The notes: generated from the letters alone by a model not told the origin. DNA of 64,000 bases from Micromonospora andamanensis (GCF_016863495.1 NZ_BOOZ01000011.1:124001-188000); one strand, 5' to 3'; positions 32,834 to 40,168 are shown, counted from the first letter of the stretch. A program made the numbers and translations.

Positions 32834-34279
32834 TCACGCGGACAGCGCGACCTCGGTCCGGCTGCTCAGGGCGTCAAGGATCGCCGCACCGTAGCCGGTT
32901 ACGTCACCGGTGCCCATCGTCAGCACCACGTCACCGCGGCCAGCCATCCGCCCGATGAGCCGCGCCGCCTGGCCCGGGCCGAGCGGCAGGCAGTAGTCGC
33001 CCTCGCGCAGCCGGGCCATGATCGCGGAGGCGTCCGCCACGGGTCGACCGGTCGGCACCGTGCCGTGCACATCCAGGAGCAGGACGTGATCGGCCTTGTC
33101 CGCCAGAACGCCGCCGATGCGTTCCCCGAACGCCAGGACGCGGGCGTGCCCGGACGGCTGGAACACCACGAACACCCGACCCCGCGCCAGGGTGCGCGCG
33201 GCATCCAGATCGGCGGCGATCTCGTGCGGGTGATCGGCGTAGGAGTCGATCACCGTCACCCCGGCCCGGGTGTCGATGTGCTCGAACCGCCGACGCACCC
33301 CGGCGAAAGTGCACACTGCCCCGGCCACGTCGCCGGGGTCCAGGCCCAGCGCCGCCGCGCACGCAGTGGCCGCCGCCGCGTTGTCCAGGTGGTGCGCCGC
33401 CGGAGTCGGCAGGGTCAGCCGGACCTCCGTTCCGTTCGGCATCCGCACCGTCGCGGACGCACTCCAGCCCTCGGTGTGCACGTCCAACAGCCGCACGTCC
33501 GCTGTCCGGTCCCGGCCATAGCGCAGTACCGTCAGGTCGGGACGCTCGTCGGCGATCACGTCGGCGGCCACCGTCGCCCCCACGCAATCCGCGTTGACGA
33601 TCAGGAACCCGTCGGGGGCGACCCGGCCGCCGAACCCGACGTAGGCACGCAGAACCTCGGCGTGGCTGACGAAGTTCTCCGGGTGGTCGTCGGTCACATT
33701 AGTGATGACCGCGATCGACGGAGTGAGAAAGTGGAACGAGCGGTCCGACTCGTCCGCCTCCGCCACCAACAGCCGGGACGCGCCGAGGTGGGCACCCGAG
33801 CCCGCCCCGGTCACGTCGGCACCGATCAGGTAACTCGGGTCCTGACCAAGCGTGCGCAGGATGTGAGCGAGCATGCCCGCCGTGGTGGACTTGCCGTGCG
33901 ACCCGGACACCGCCACCAGCCGCCGCGCGGCGGCCAACACGTCGAGGACTTGCGCCCGGTGCACCACCGGAATGCCCGCGACCCGGGCCGCACGCACCTC
34001 CGGCGCGTTCTGCGCAACGGTGGTGTAGACGACGCAGCTAGCGCCCTTGATGTACGCCGGATCGTGCCCGACCTGCGCTCGGACGCCGGCCGCACGCAGC
34101 GCCGCCAGCGTGGCCGAGTCACGTAGATCGCTGCCGCTGACCTCGTGACCCAACTCTGCCAGCAGCCGCGCCAGGCCGGACATCGCGCAACCGCCGATGC
34201 CCACGAAGTGCGGACGGGACAGGTCAATCGGACCGGTGTACGCCTCGATTGTCGGGTTACCAGTGATCGTGTCGGTCAT
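32834..34279 (-). CDS. MurC-like UDP-MurNAc amino acid ligase paralogue
   Basis: A 481-residue Mur ligase. The N-terminal UDP-binding region FVGIGGCAMSGLARLLAELG, ATP loop VSGSHGKSTTAGMLAH near 124, ADESDRSFHFLTPS and the C-terminal FQPSGHARVLAFG match MurC. The usually conserved DDYxHHPTEI motif reads DSYADHPHEI near 343: the second Asp and the first His are changed, the HP.E part kept. This suggests altered substrate handling or reduced activity. ATG 34279 is chosen for AAGGAG upstream; a longer frame begins 34324. Together with the MurF-like gene it forms an unusual convergent cargo pair. Confidence 0.9.
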   Translation of the reverse strand: MTDTITGNPTIEAYTGPIDLSRPHFVGIGGCAMSGLARLLAELGHEVSGSDLRDSATLAALRAAGVRAQVGHDPAYIKGASCVVYTTVAQNAPEVRAARVAGIPVVHRAQVLDVLAAARRLVAVSGSHGKSTTAGMLAHILRTLGQDPSYLIGADVTGAGSGAHLGASRLLVAEADESDRSFHFLTPSIAVITNVTDDHPENFVSHAEVLRAYVGFGGRVAPDGFLIVNADCVGATVAADVIADERPDLTVLRYGRDRTADVRLLDVHTEGWSASATVRMPNGTEVRLTLPTPAAHHLDNAAAATACAAALGLDPGDVAGAVCTFAGVRRRFEHIDTRAGVTVIDSYADHPHEIAADLDAARTLARGRVFVVFQPSGHARVLAFGERIGGVLADKADHVLLLDVHGTVPTGRPVADASAIMARLREGDYCLPLGPGQAARLIGRMAGRGDVVLTMGTGDVTGYGAAILDALSSRTEVALSA

Positions 34280-34638
34280 GGTGCCGTGTCTCCTTCTGTG
34301 TAAAAGCTGATGGGTTCGTGCCATGAGCTGACGTGCTAGAGGGATTCACTCCTTCCACTCGTGCGACTCCTTGCACGCGGCCGGGTTGACCCCGAGTCAC
34401 CATCTCGACCGCGCGAGTCCAATCGATCTGTGTCGGGCCATCCGACACTCGTGTGGCCGAAGCAGACGGTGGAGCGGCCCGAAGCGACGGCAGGTAGCCC
34501 GCAGGCGGCACCGTCGGCGAAGGGGTCAGGCGCTTGCGCCTACGCCCTGACCGGCATGCCGGACAGACGCACGCCCGGCCGCCCGGGAAACGGCGTGACC
34601 GATGCGGACGGTGCCGAGGACTGGTCAGGCCCGCGTCC
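34280..34638. other. 359-bp gap upstream of the MurC-like gene
   Basis: Contains the leftward promoter of the murC-like gene, preceded on that strand by the end of the XRE gene. No further gene, terminator or repeat that I can support. Confidence 0.5.
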
Positions 34639-35112
34639 TCATCCACGGCGCTGTCTTCTATCCGCTTGCATGACGGACGAACGGCCGAGGTGCGCCGCCG
34701 ACGTAGCTCCTGCTACTTCAGTAAGCAGGAGTTGAAGATCGCGGCACACGCACCTTGGCGGCGACTCAGACAAGCGCAGCCGGATCCGCTCCATCGCTGT
34801 CTGATCGCGTAAGCGGCTCGACAGCACCTCGGTTTCCGCCCACGCGGCCACCAACAAACCACCGGCACCCAGCGCAAGATCACACGCCAACCAGAACTCT
34901 CTTGGAGTTGACTGCCGTCCCGTCTCGACGCTGGCGACCGTGCTGCGCGACCAGCGCACCATCCGGGCGAGGTCCACCTGCCTGACGCTGGCAGCCCTAC
35001 GCGTGTTCGCTAACCGAGCCCCCAACAACCGACGAGCATCCGCCACCGTTGCCGGCGTCACCGGCTCCGCAGCAGCGCGTAGGGGGATAAGCGCATCGGA
35101 GGCAACTGCCAT
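34639..35112 (-). CDS. XRE-family HTH regulator
   Basis: A 157-residue protein. The HTH spans about residues 22-78: ADARRLLGARLANTRRAASV, QVDLARMVRWSRSTVASVET, then GRQSTPREFWLACDLALGAG, a standard Cro/C1-type fold. The remainder (LRLSESPPRCVCRDL) carries a Cys pair. ATG 35112 has AGGTGG six bases upstream; GTG 35121 is an alternative. It follows a small Cys-containing gene by 9 bp on the same strand. It may regulate element cargo. Confidence 0.8.
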   Translation of the reverse strand: MAVASDALIPLRAAAEPVTPATVADARRLLGARLANTRRAASVRQVDLARMVRWSRSTVASVETGRQSTPREFWLACDLALGAGGLLVAAWAETEVLSSRLRDQTAMERIRLRLSESPPRCVCRDLQLLLTEVAGATSAAHLGRSSVMQADRRQRRG

Positions 35113-35121
35113 GACGGCCAC

Positions 35122-35367
35122 CTACCGCGTCGCGAGCAGCATGGGCACACCGACACGACGCGCGCCGATCAGCTCCGGGCGAGTAGCCCCGGGCCGGCGG
35201 CTGGGCAGACGTAGTGATCGCGTGAACACCAACACCGCTGCTTCCCGGGAAGCGCACGGCCCCGCCGTTCCGCAGCTCAGACACCTACCATCCGCGCTCG
35301 ACACCGCGTGTCGCTCAAGCGCAACCTGCGCGGCATCTACCTGTTCGCCGCCGGGGTACAGGGCCAT
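35122..35367 (-). CDS. Small CxxC protein upstream of the XRE regulator
   Basis: An 81-residue protein starting MALYPGGEQVDAAQVALERH. The core GRCLSCGTAGPCASREAAV followed by RLPSRRPGATRPELIGARR resembles small actinomycete proteins with a GRCxxCGxxxPC zinc motif and an LPxRxPG tail that sit beside HTH regulators in mobile elements; function unknown. ATG 35367 has GGCGG six bases before it. The frame is open further upstream but loses coding character. The stop lies 9 bp before the XRE start, so the two form an operon. Confidence 0.65.
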   Translation of the reverse strand: MALYPGGEQVDAAQVALERHAVSSADGRCLSCGTAGPCASREAAVLVFTRSLRLPSRRPGATRPELIGARRVGVPMLLATR

Positions 35368-35671
35368 CCTCAACCGCCTTTCACGCTGGTGGCCGTACGC
35401 GTTGCGAGCGGGAGACCGGGCGTTATCCGGCCTAGCGCAACGTGCCGACCGCCTGCCTGCGTGGACTGAGCAGCGCAAAGCAGGAGCCGCAGCGCCGTAA
35501 TCGACCTGTCGCTTATCGTTACGACACGATGCCGCGGGGCGGACCTTGGGCAACATGACAGAGGGCGGATGTCGATATGCACCTCATGCATGGGCACAAC
35601 CGACACTCGGATGGGATCTTGGAGAGGCACTGCCTACCATCAAGGCTCGGCAGCCACGCAAGGACGCCAAG
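35368..35671. promoter_or_regulatory. 304-bp divergent intergenic region
   Basis: Separates the leftward CxxC/XRE pair from the rightward HTH gene, so it should carry two divergent promoters. I could not assign -10/-35 boxes or an operator with confidence. Confidence 0.4.
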
Positions 35672-36952
35672 ATGACATCGACCCGCCAGACCCGCTATTG
35701 CCGCTGCGGCGCACGGCTCGCACGCGACAACACCGGTGGCCGCTGTTCACCCTGCTCGTCCCACGACCGACAGCACCCAGAGTCAGCGCCGAAGGTTCCG
35801 GCCGACTTTTGGAACGAGGTCGTCCTTGCCCGAGCGCTACAAGACCGCCACATGGGCCGAGTGATCCGAGCCTGGCGAACCCACCCCCACCATGGCCGCC
35901 ACCCGATATCTCAAGATCAAGCCGCTTCCTGGGTCGGCATAAGCCAAGCTCAACTAAGCCGGATCGAGAACGGTCCCCCCGTCGTCCACCTTGACCGCCT
36001 GGCGCAGTGGGCAGCAGTGCTACACATACCGGAAGACCGATTGTGGTTCGCCCTGCCATCCGCTAGCGAAGAGGTGGACGAGAAAGAGGGCACAGTGAAC
36101 CGCCGCCAGTTCTTCTCCTCTACGGCCGCCACCGCCGCCAACAGGCTTCTATGCGGTCCTTCGATGCCTGGTCAGTCAATCGGCGACCACGAAGCCGTCG
36201 ATTGGCTCGCATGGCAGCTTTGGCAAAACCGTAAGGACGAGCTGGATCCTTCCCGAATCCCCCAGCCAATCGCTTACCGCCTGAACACGCACCCACACGT
36301 CCTACGAACAGCAGACGGAGCCTACCGATTCACGGACCCGGCACTGACCGACGTTCTCGTCGCCCACCGCGTATTCGGTGACATCGCCCAGGGCAGCGGG
36401 CATCTCCTCGCCACTGCCCAGACCAGTCACGCCACCGATCTCACCATCAGCGCTCTGGCAGCCGAGAATGAGCAAGCACGCCGGGGCCTGACCGCATGGA
36501 TGCGTAGCGGTGCCACCGCAGTCCTGAGAGTCAACTCCGCCGGCATCCTCGCCAAGGTGGGAGCGGCTGACCTTGGCGATGCGGCAATTTCGGCCATCCG
36601 CAGCGACCAAGACGCCCGACACCTCTACGTCACAGCCGTCGCCAGCCGAGTCCTGGAACTGCCGTGGGGGCAAGCAGCCGATCTATCCGGCGCGACAAAC
36701 ACACAAGCAGCCGACTGGACGCTTGGCGAAGGCCACGACACGAAAACTTGGGCGTCGCGCCGTCTTGCTGATGAGCTTGCGAACAACCGGGACGCTGCCG
36801 CCCGATGGTGTAGCGCGGTGCTGCTCGCGAACTGCGTAGATGCCGAGGACATGCGGATGCGATCCGCTCTGATGTTGGCCGTGAGGAACGAACCGTGCCG
36901 CGAGAACCTGCGCGCATATGCGGCAGTGCTGGCCGGTGCGACTCCCCTATAG
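35672..36952 (+). CDS. XRE-family regulator with N-terminal zinc-like motif
   Basis: A 426-residue protein. An N-terminal CRCGARLARDNTGGRCSPC (four Cys, residues about 9-27) likely binds zinc; the HTH follows at about 65-115 (SQDQAASWVGISQAQLSRIE, NGPPVVHLDRLAQWAAVL); the long C-terminal helical part resembles the TPR-like or sensor region of large actinomycete XRE proteins. The segment NRRQFFSSTAATAANRL looks like a twin-arginine stretch but lies mid-protein and is not a signal. ATG 35672 is chosen over the frame start 35546 because AAGGA lies upstream and the Cys motif begins directly after it. It may sense a small molecule. A PPC-domain gene follows 16 bp later. Confidence 0.8.
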   Translation: MTSTRQTRYCRCGARLARDNTGGRCSPCSSHDRQHPESAPKVPADFWNEVVLARALQDRHMGRVIRAWRTHPHHGRHPISQDQAASWVGISQAQLSRIENGPPVVHLDRLAQWAAVLHIPEDRLWFALPSASEEVDEKEGTVNRRQFFSSTAATAANRLLCGPSMPGQSIGDHEAVDWLAWQLWQNRKDELDPSRIPQPIAYRLNTHPHVLRTADGAYRFTDPALTDVLVAHRVFGDIAQGSGHLLATAQTSHATDLTISALAAENEQARRGLTAWMRSGATAVLRVNSAGILAKVGAADLGDAAISAIRSDQDARHLYVTAVASRVLELPWGQAADLSGATNTQAADWTLGEGHDTKTWASRRLADELANNRDAAARWCSAVLLANCVDAEDMRMRSALMLAVRNEPCRENLRAYAAVLAGATPL

Positions 36953-36968
36953 ATTGGATAAGCAGCCG

Positions 36969-37304
36969 ATGAAGCTGTTGAGCGTCAAGCCTGGTGAAGA
37001 AGTAATCGACACGCTTACGCGGCGTGCAGCAGAAGAGGGCATAGCCAATGGCGCAATCGTCTCTCTCATCGGTGCTGTCGATGAGTGCGCGATCAGCAAC
37101 ATGCCTGCGGACGACGCAAGCACGGACATCGTCAACGAGTACCGGCAACCATTCGAGTTGAGCGGCACCGGCGAGATCCGGGACGGCAAAGTCCATGTGC
37201 ATGTGGTCCTCGGCCGAGAGGGCGACGGAGCACTTGCCGGTCACCTGCACTGGGCGCGCGTCGAAACCTTCTTCGTGCACGCGTACACGATCCCGTTGGA
37301 GTAG
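36969..37304 (+). CDS. PPC/DUF296-domain protein
   Basis: A 111-residue single-domain protein: MKLLSVKPGEEVIDTLTRRA, SLIGAVDECAIS, YRQPFELSGTGEIRDGKVHV and HVVLGREGDGALAGHLHWAR are the strands and His-rich end of the PPC (DUF296) fold, found in plant AHL proteins and stand-alone in bacteria, where the role is unclear; the clustered His (HVHVVL, GHLHWA) could bind metal. ATG 36969 is used rather than 36918, which would overlap the upstream gene. Likely co-transcribed with the HTH gene. Last gene before attR. Confidence 0.85.
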   Translation: MKLLSVKPGEEVIDTLTRRAAEEGIANGAIVSLIGAVDECAISNMPADDASTDIVNEYRQPFELSGTGEIRDGKVHVHVVLGREGDGALAGHLHWARVETFFVHAYTIPLE

Positions 37305-37567
37305 GGGTAACCACAGTCAGAAGGAATCGGCCGAATCACCTACCGCTACCCCTGCACCGGCTGGCAGCAGGCGACCGCTCCATCAAAGCGAGGGACTCAG
37401 CCCGGCCCACGCGGCGGGGCCAAGCCAACCGACCTGGCCGACTCAGGTGCTCGGACCGTGCTCCGCAGATCCCGGCGCGGCCCAGGCGGAGCAGCAGCCA
37501 AAGTGAGCCCGGTGTGAGCCCGGACGCCTACAGACTGAGCGACACCGTTTACTACCAATGAACAGCC

Positions 37568-37603
37568 GTAGGGGTGTCTACCTGCATAGATAGACACCCC
37601 TAC
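37568..37603. terminator. 13-bp perfect hairpin 36 bp before attR
   Basis: GTAGGGGTGTCTA (37568-37580) pairs perfectly with TAGACACCCCTAC (37591-37603) over a 10-nt loop. It could end transcription of the last element gene, but its place next to the crossover site also fits an Int or Xis arm site or part of a transfer origin. Confidence 0.65.
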
Positions 37604-37639
37604 AGACTGCCCGTCACCCGCAATCACGATCGGGATTCA

Positions 37640-37685
37640 ACTCATAATCCCTCGGTCGCGGGTTCGAGTCCCGCCCGCCCCACCA
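37640..37685 (+). repeat. attR, second copy of the 46-bp direct repeat
   Basis: Identical to 17710-17755. Here only the 3' half of the tRNA is present (no D arm or 5' acceptor strand), so it is a recombination scar, not a tRNA gene. It marks the right end of the AICE. Confidence 0.95.
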
Positions 37686-37719
37686 ACCGATGTCATTCAG
37701 CTCTCGACCTGCACTTCTA

Positions 37720-37732
37720 GGTTCGCATGGTG
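37720..37732 (+). repeat. Short copy of the TA-zone repeat
   Basis: GGTTCGCATGGTG, the 13-base core that recurs exactly at 38552 and 39591 in the spacers between toxin-antitoxin modules. Confidence 0.6.
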
Positions 37733-37740
37733 CCCGGAGA

Positions 37741-37758
37741 TATAGGCTGGGCTATAGT
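37741..37758 (+). promoter_or_regulatory. Promoter and operator of the first TA module
   Basis: TATAGGCTGGGCTATA (37741-37756) has inverted TATAGnC/GnCTATA arms. TATAGT at 37753-37758 fits a -10 box seven bases before ATG 37766, so transcription probably begins at the start codon (leaderless). Binding of the HTH antitoxin to the palindrome would block it. Confidence 0.6.
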
Positions 37759-37765
37759 TGGTCCT

Positions 37766-38158
37766 ATGCCCCACGGCTCCGATCGTCGCTGGGCGATCAG
37801 AACGACAAGCGATGTCCGCGACTGGTTGCGCTCGCTCCGCCAAACTGATCCGGCGACGTACCGGTCGGTCAACGTGGCGATCGACATGCTCGCTGACGCC
37901 GGTCCGGGTTTGGGGCGTCCACTGGTCGACATGCTCAAAGGTTCGAGCATCAGCAACCTCAAGGAGTTGCGACCGAGGTCTGGGCGGGACGTCGCGATCC
38001 GGGTTCTGTTCGTCTTTGATCCCTGGTCGCAGGCGGTGCTGTTGGTGGCCGGAAACAAGGCTGGCGACTGGTCTCGATGGTATGAGGAAGCGATCCCGGT
38101 CGCCGAGGTCGCGTACGAGGGCTGGCTCGCCTTTGAGAGGAAGCGGAGGGAGGGCTGA
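37766..38158 (+). CDS. RelE/HigB-type toxin
   Basis: A 130-residue protein. RWAIRTTSDVRDWLRSLRQT, AIDMLADAGPGLGRPLVDML, SISNLKELRPRSG and DVAIRVLFVFDPWSQAVLLV with NKAGDWSRWYEEAIP form the RelE/ParE fold of HigB-like (Gp49-related) ribosome-dependent mRNA endonucleases. Arg in LKELRP and the RVLFVFD strand are the usual active-site surroundings. ATG 37766 is preferred over 37727 because of the leaderless promoter at 37741-37758. The stop overlaps the antitoxin ATG (TGATG), and toxin-before-antitoxin order is the HigBA type. It lies just outside attR. Confidence 0.9.
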   Translation: MPHGSDRRWAIRTTSDVRDWLRSLRQTDPATYRSVNVAIDMLADAGPGLGRPLVDMLKGSSISNLKELRPRSGRDVAIRVLFVFDPWSQAVLLVAGNKAGDWSRWYEEAIPVAEVAYEGWLAFERKRREG

Positions 38159-38472
38159 TGGGCGACTTCCATGACTGGGACGACATCCGTGCCGAGTTGC
38201 ACGACGGAGACGACGCCGCGCTCGATGCGGAGCGCGCCCGTACCGAGGCGTGGGTCAGTGCGTTCCACCTTGCCGAGGAGCGTAAGCGGCTCGGTCTCAC
38301 TCAGCGGCAGGTGGCCGAGTTGATGGGGGTCACGCCGGGCCGGGTCAGCCAGATCGAGAACGGCGACCTGGAGGCCAACGAGGTCGCGACCCTGAGCCGG
38401 TACGCCCGAGCGCTGGGCGCGCGGATGCGGATCATCTTCGACTACGGCAGCGATCTCCGTCAGATCGCCTGA
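38158..38472 (+). CDS. XRE-family antitoxin (HigA-like)
   Basis: A 104-residue protein. The HTH at about 35-90 (AEERKRLGLTQRQVAELMGV, TPGRVSQIENGDLEANEVAT) and the short Asp/Glu-rich N-terminus are typical of HigA antitoxins. The C-terminal ARALGARMRIIFDYGSDL strand often pairs with the toxin or dimerises. It overlaps the toxin stop by one base and probably binds the palindrome at 37741-37756. Confidence 0.9.
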   Translation: MGDFHDWDDIRAELHDGDDAALDAERARTEAWVSAFHLAEERKRLGLTQRQVAELMGVTPGRVSQIENGDLEANEVATLSRYARALGARMRIIFDYGSDLRQIA

Positions 38473-38523
38473 TCCTGCGCCGGGCCGCCGCGCCGCGCTC
38501 CTGACCTGCACATCCGCAGCGGC

Positions 38524-38580
38524 AACGGATCACCGGCGATGGTCGCCGTCTGGTTCGCATGGTGGTACCTCCGGCCCACC
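38524..38580 (+). repeat. TA-zone repeat, copy A
   Basis: Spacer after the first TA module. Its last 29 bases (38552-38580) match 39591-39619 at 27 of 29 positions. The preceding half is related but more divergent. Confidence 0.7.
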
Positions 38581-38697
38581 GAAACGGATACCCAGACGGA
38601 GGGGTGCAAGGTTCCAGAAGCGCAGGCCGCAGTCGGTGTCGCCGGCCGCGCTGCCGTACGGCGGCCGGACCCCGCACCAGGGTGGTGGATTCGTGGG

Positions 38698-39108
38698 TCA
38701 GTTCTGGCCGGGGCTTGCTACGGGTAGTCCTGCTTGCTTGGCGCATTCGAGCAGCCGCCGATCGTAGGTGACGAAGGCGGTGAGTGCCGCGCCGGACTCG
38801 TTGGTCAGCACTTGGGCGGTGGCCAGGTGGATGGCGTCGAGGCTGCGGAGCGTCGGCTCGGCGAACGCAGCTGCGGTCGCACGGATCGTGCTGTCGATCT
38901 CCAGTCGGAACAGCCGTCCGACGGCAGCCGGTACTCCGATCAAAGCTTGCGGAGCTGATCGGCGCAGCGCTCTGGGTACTTCCACCTCGACGAGAGCGGA
39001 GGAAACCAGCGGCACGTCGTCGTGCTTGTTGAGCCAGGAGACAAGGTCGGCGCTGCACATCTCCTGCCGAACCAGCTTGACGACGGCAGCTGAATCGAGA
39101 TAGATCAC
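38698..39108 (-). CDS. vapC: PIN-domain toxin (VapC-like)
   Basis: A 136-residue PIN nuclease: start MIYLDSAAVVKLVRQEM supplies the first Asp (D5), SALVEVEVPRAL the Glu near 42, LRSLDAIHLATAQVL the second Asp near 91, and FVTYDRRLLECAKQAGLPVA the last acidic pair. These chelate Mg for RNA cleavage, typically of tRNA. GTG 39108 overlaps the antitoxin stop. The antitoxin comes first, as in VapBC. Confidence 0.92.
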   Translation of the reverse strand: MIYLDSAAVVKLVRQEMCSADLVSWLNKHDDVPLVSSALVEVEVPRALRRSAPQALIGVPAAVGRLFRLEIDSTIRATAAAFAEPTLRSLDAIHLATAQVLTNESGAALTAFVTYDRRLLECAKQAGLPVASPGQN

Positions 39109-39383
39109 CAGCGCTCCTCGTCACGCATCGCAGCGAGTGAGGCGGCCGCGTCCACACTCTCATCACCGAGCTTCGGCGGAAGTGGAACAGAGCCGCCGCC
39201 GGTGGGGGCGACGGCTCGCCCTGCCGCTACCAACTTGGCCAACACCGACCTGTCGTCGCCTACCGGAACAAGTCGGGCAATCGGGTGTCCGCGATCGGTA
39301 ATCTCGACGGTCTCGCCGCCACTCACCCGAGCCAGCACCTGGCTCGTGTTCTGGTTCAACTCCCGGACACCGATGCGTTCCAT
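39105..39383 (-). CDS. vapB: Phd/YefM-like antitoxin (VapB)
   Basis: A 92-residue protein: MERIGVRELNQNTSQVLARV then GGETVEITDRGHPIARLVPV is the Phd/YefM N-terminal DNA-binding fold; the C-terminal acidic tail (DESVDAAASLAAMRDEERW) would wrap the PIN toxin. ATG 39383 is preferred over GTG 39389 because TACACT ends eight bases upstream and would make a leaderless message from this ATG. A perfect palindrome sits just upstream. Confidence 0.9.
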   Translation of the reverse strand: MERIGVRELNQNTSQVLARVSGGETVEITDRGHPIARLVPVGDDRSVLAKLVAAGRAVAPTGGGSVPLPPKLGDESVDAAASLAAMRDEERW

Positions 39384-39391
39384 GGACACAA

Positions 39392-39412
39392 GTGTAGAAC
39401 TAAATGTTCTAC
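39392..39412 (-). promoter_or_regulatory. Operator/promoter of vapBC
   Basis: GTAGAAC (39394-39400), spacer TAAAT, GTTCTAC (39406-39412) is a perfect 7-bp inverted repeat 11 bp from the vapB start. On the leftward strand TACACT (39397-39392) fits a -10 box for a leaderless start. Autorepression by the VapBC complex is likely. Confidence 0.75.
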
Positions 39413-39561
39413 GGTTCTAGCTCCTGGCGTCATCCGGGCTGCCTGTTCGCCGTCCAGAGAGGTCCACGGGTCTAGACCACGGCGACTGGCCGGCGGTTCG
39501 GTGGGTGGTGTCGGAATCATCGCGCACGACCCGAGGTCCGGGGGCCGGGCAAGTTCAGGGT

Positions 39562-39619
39562 TAGCGGATCGCCTGCGATCGTGGCGGCGCGGTTCGCATG
39601 GTGACACCTCCGGCCCACC
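39562..39619 (+). repeat. TA-zone repeat, copy B
   Basis: Intergenic DNA between vapBC and the third TA module. It matches copy C (40249-40305) across about 57 bp and copy A across its right half. The rest of the 326-bp gap 39390-39715 holds the vapBC operator on the left and the third module's promoter on the right, and no gene. Confidence 0.75.
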
Positions 39620-39700
39620 ATGGCCTTGACCTGCTCTTATATCGATGCGAATCGAACGGTGCGAACACCGCTCCTCGGCTACGCTGGCAGCTGAGGCCGT

Positions 39701-39717
39701 TATAGCATTGCTGCTAT
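39701..39717 (+). promoter_or_regulatory. Promoter and operator of the third TA module
   Basis: ATAGCA (39702-39707), spacer TTGC, TGCTAT (39712-39717) is a perfect inverted repeat that runs into ATG 39716. TATAGC at 39701-39706 fits a -10 box nine bases before the ATG, the same leaderless design as the first module. Confidence 0.65.
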
Positions 39718-39865
39718 GACATGGGGTGCCGTCGAGTTGGAGCCGGAGGTCGAGAAGTGGCTGGAGAGTCTGCCGACCGCGCTGTTCGCCCGAGCGGCGT
39801 TCTACGTCGACCTGCTGGCGAGATGCATTGACGAGGCGCACCGCCTCGTGGAAGAGGAGGGGTAG
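39716..39865 (+). pseudogene. Internally deleted HigB/Gp49-type toxin
   Basis: Only 49 codons. The start MTWGAVELEPEVEKWLESLP then LFARAAFYVDLLA is the normal N-terminus of this toxin family, and the end RCIDEAHRLVEEEG is the normal C-terminus, but the roughly 60-70 residues between (including the strand with the catalytic Arg) are absent and the reading frame is kept across the junction. It cannot be an active nuclease. Promoter, operator and the antitoxin gene 4 bp downstream are intact. Confidence 0.75.
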
Positions 39866-39868
39866 GTC

Positions 39869-40168
39869 ATGGGCGAGCGTGGCGATTGGGCCGCGATGCG
39901 GGAGCGGCGTATGGCTGAGCCTGGGGCGGCGGAGGCGTACGACGCGGCGCGGTTGGCGTTCGAGCTCGGCCGTGCGGTTCGCGAGCTTCGTGAACGCCGA
40001 GGTTGGAGTCAGGCGCAACTTGCTAAGGAATCCAGGATGACCCAGTCGGCGGTCGCGCGGTTCGAGGCCGGCGGCACCGTTCCGACCCTGCCGGTGTTGG
40101 AGCGGTTGGCGGCGTCCTTGAATGTGAGTCTCAGCGTGAGGTTCGAGCCACGCGATGCGGCGGCTTGA
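39869..40168 (+). CDS. XRE-family antitoxin (HigA-like) with disabled toxin
   Basis: A 99-residue protein. HTH at about 35-85: ELGRAVRELRERRGWSQAQL then ESRMTQSAVARFEAGGTVPT, with the C-terminal strand VSLSVRFEPRD common in HigA-like antitoxins. It starts 4 bp after the broken toxin and shares its promoter. Without a toxin to neutralise it may persist as a repressor or as protection against related toxins. Confidence 0.88.
   Translation: MGERGDWAAMRERRMAEPGAAEAYDAARLAFELGRAVRELRERRGWSQAQLAKESRMTQSAVARFEAGGTVPTLPVLERLAASLNVSLSVRFEPRDAAA

Larger units (their letters stand above)
17710..37685. mobile_element. Actinomycete integrative and conjugative element (AICE), about 20 kb
   Basis: Flanked by 46-bp direct repeats in a tRNA 3' end and containing, from left, tyrosine integrase, Xis, RepSA-like rolling-circle initiator, TraB/FtsK translocase and a Pra-like activator. 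That is the known AICE core: excision, autonomous replication as a circle, and transfer of double-stranded DNA between hyphae by one pore-forming ATPase. Spd spread genes and a Nudix gene, common in other AICEs, were not recognised. Cargo at 24.7-37.3 kb includes a sigma-like protein, a McrBC-type restriction set, Mur ligases and regulators. The 26.7-31 kb part is visibly richer in A/T than its surroundings. Confidence 0.93.

Noticed and set aside
36124-36150. Twin-arginine signal in the XRE regulator
   Set aside because: The NRRQFF stretch lies about 150 residues into a protein whose N-terminus is a zinc-like motif followed by an HTH; not an export signal.
37640-37685. Second tRNA with CAT anticodon
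   Set aside because: Only the 3' half is present; there is no D arm or 5' acceptor strand, so it is attR.
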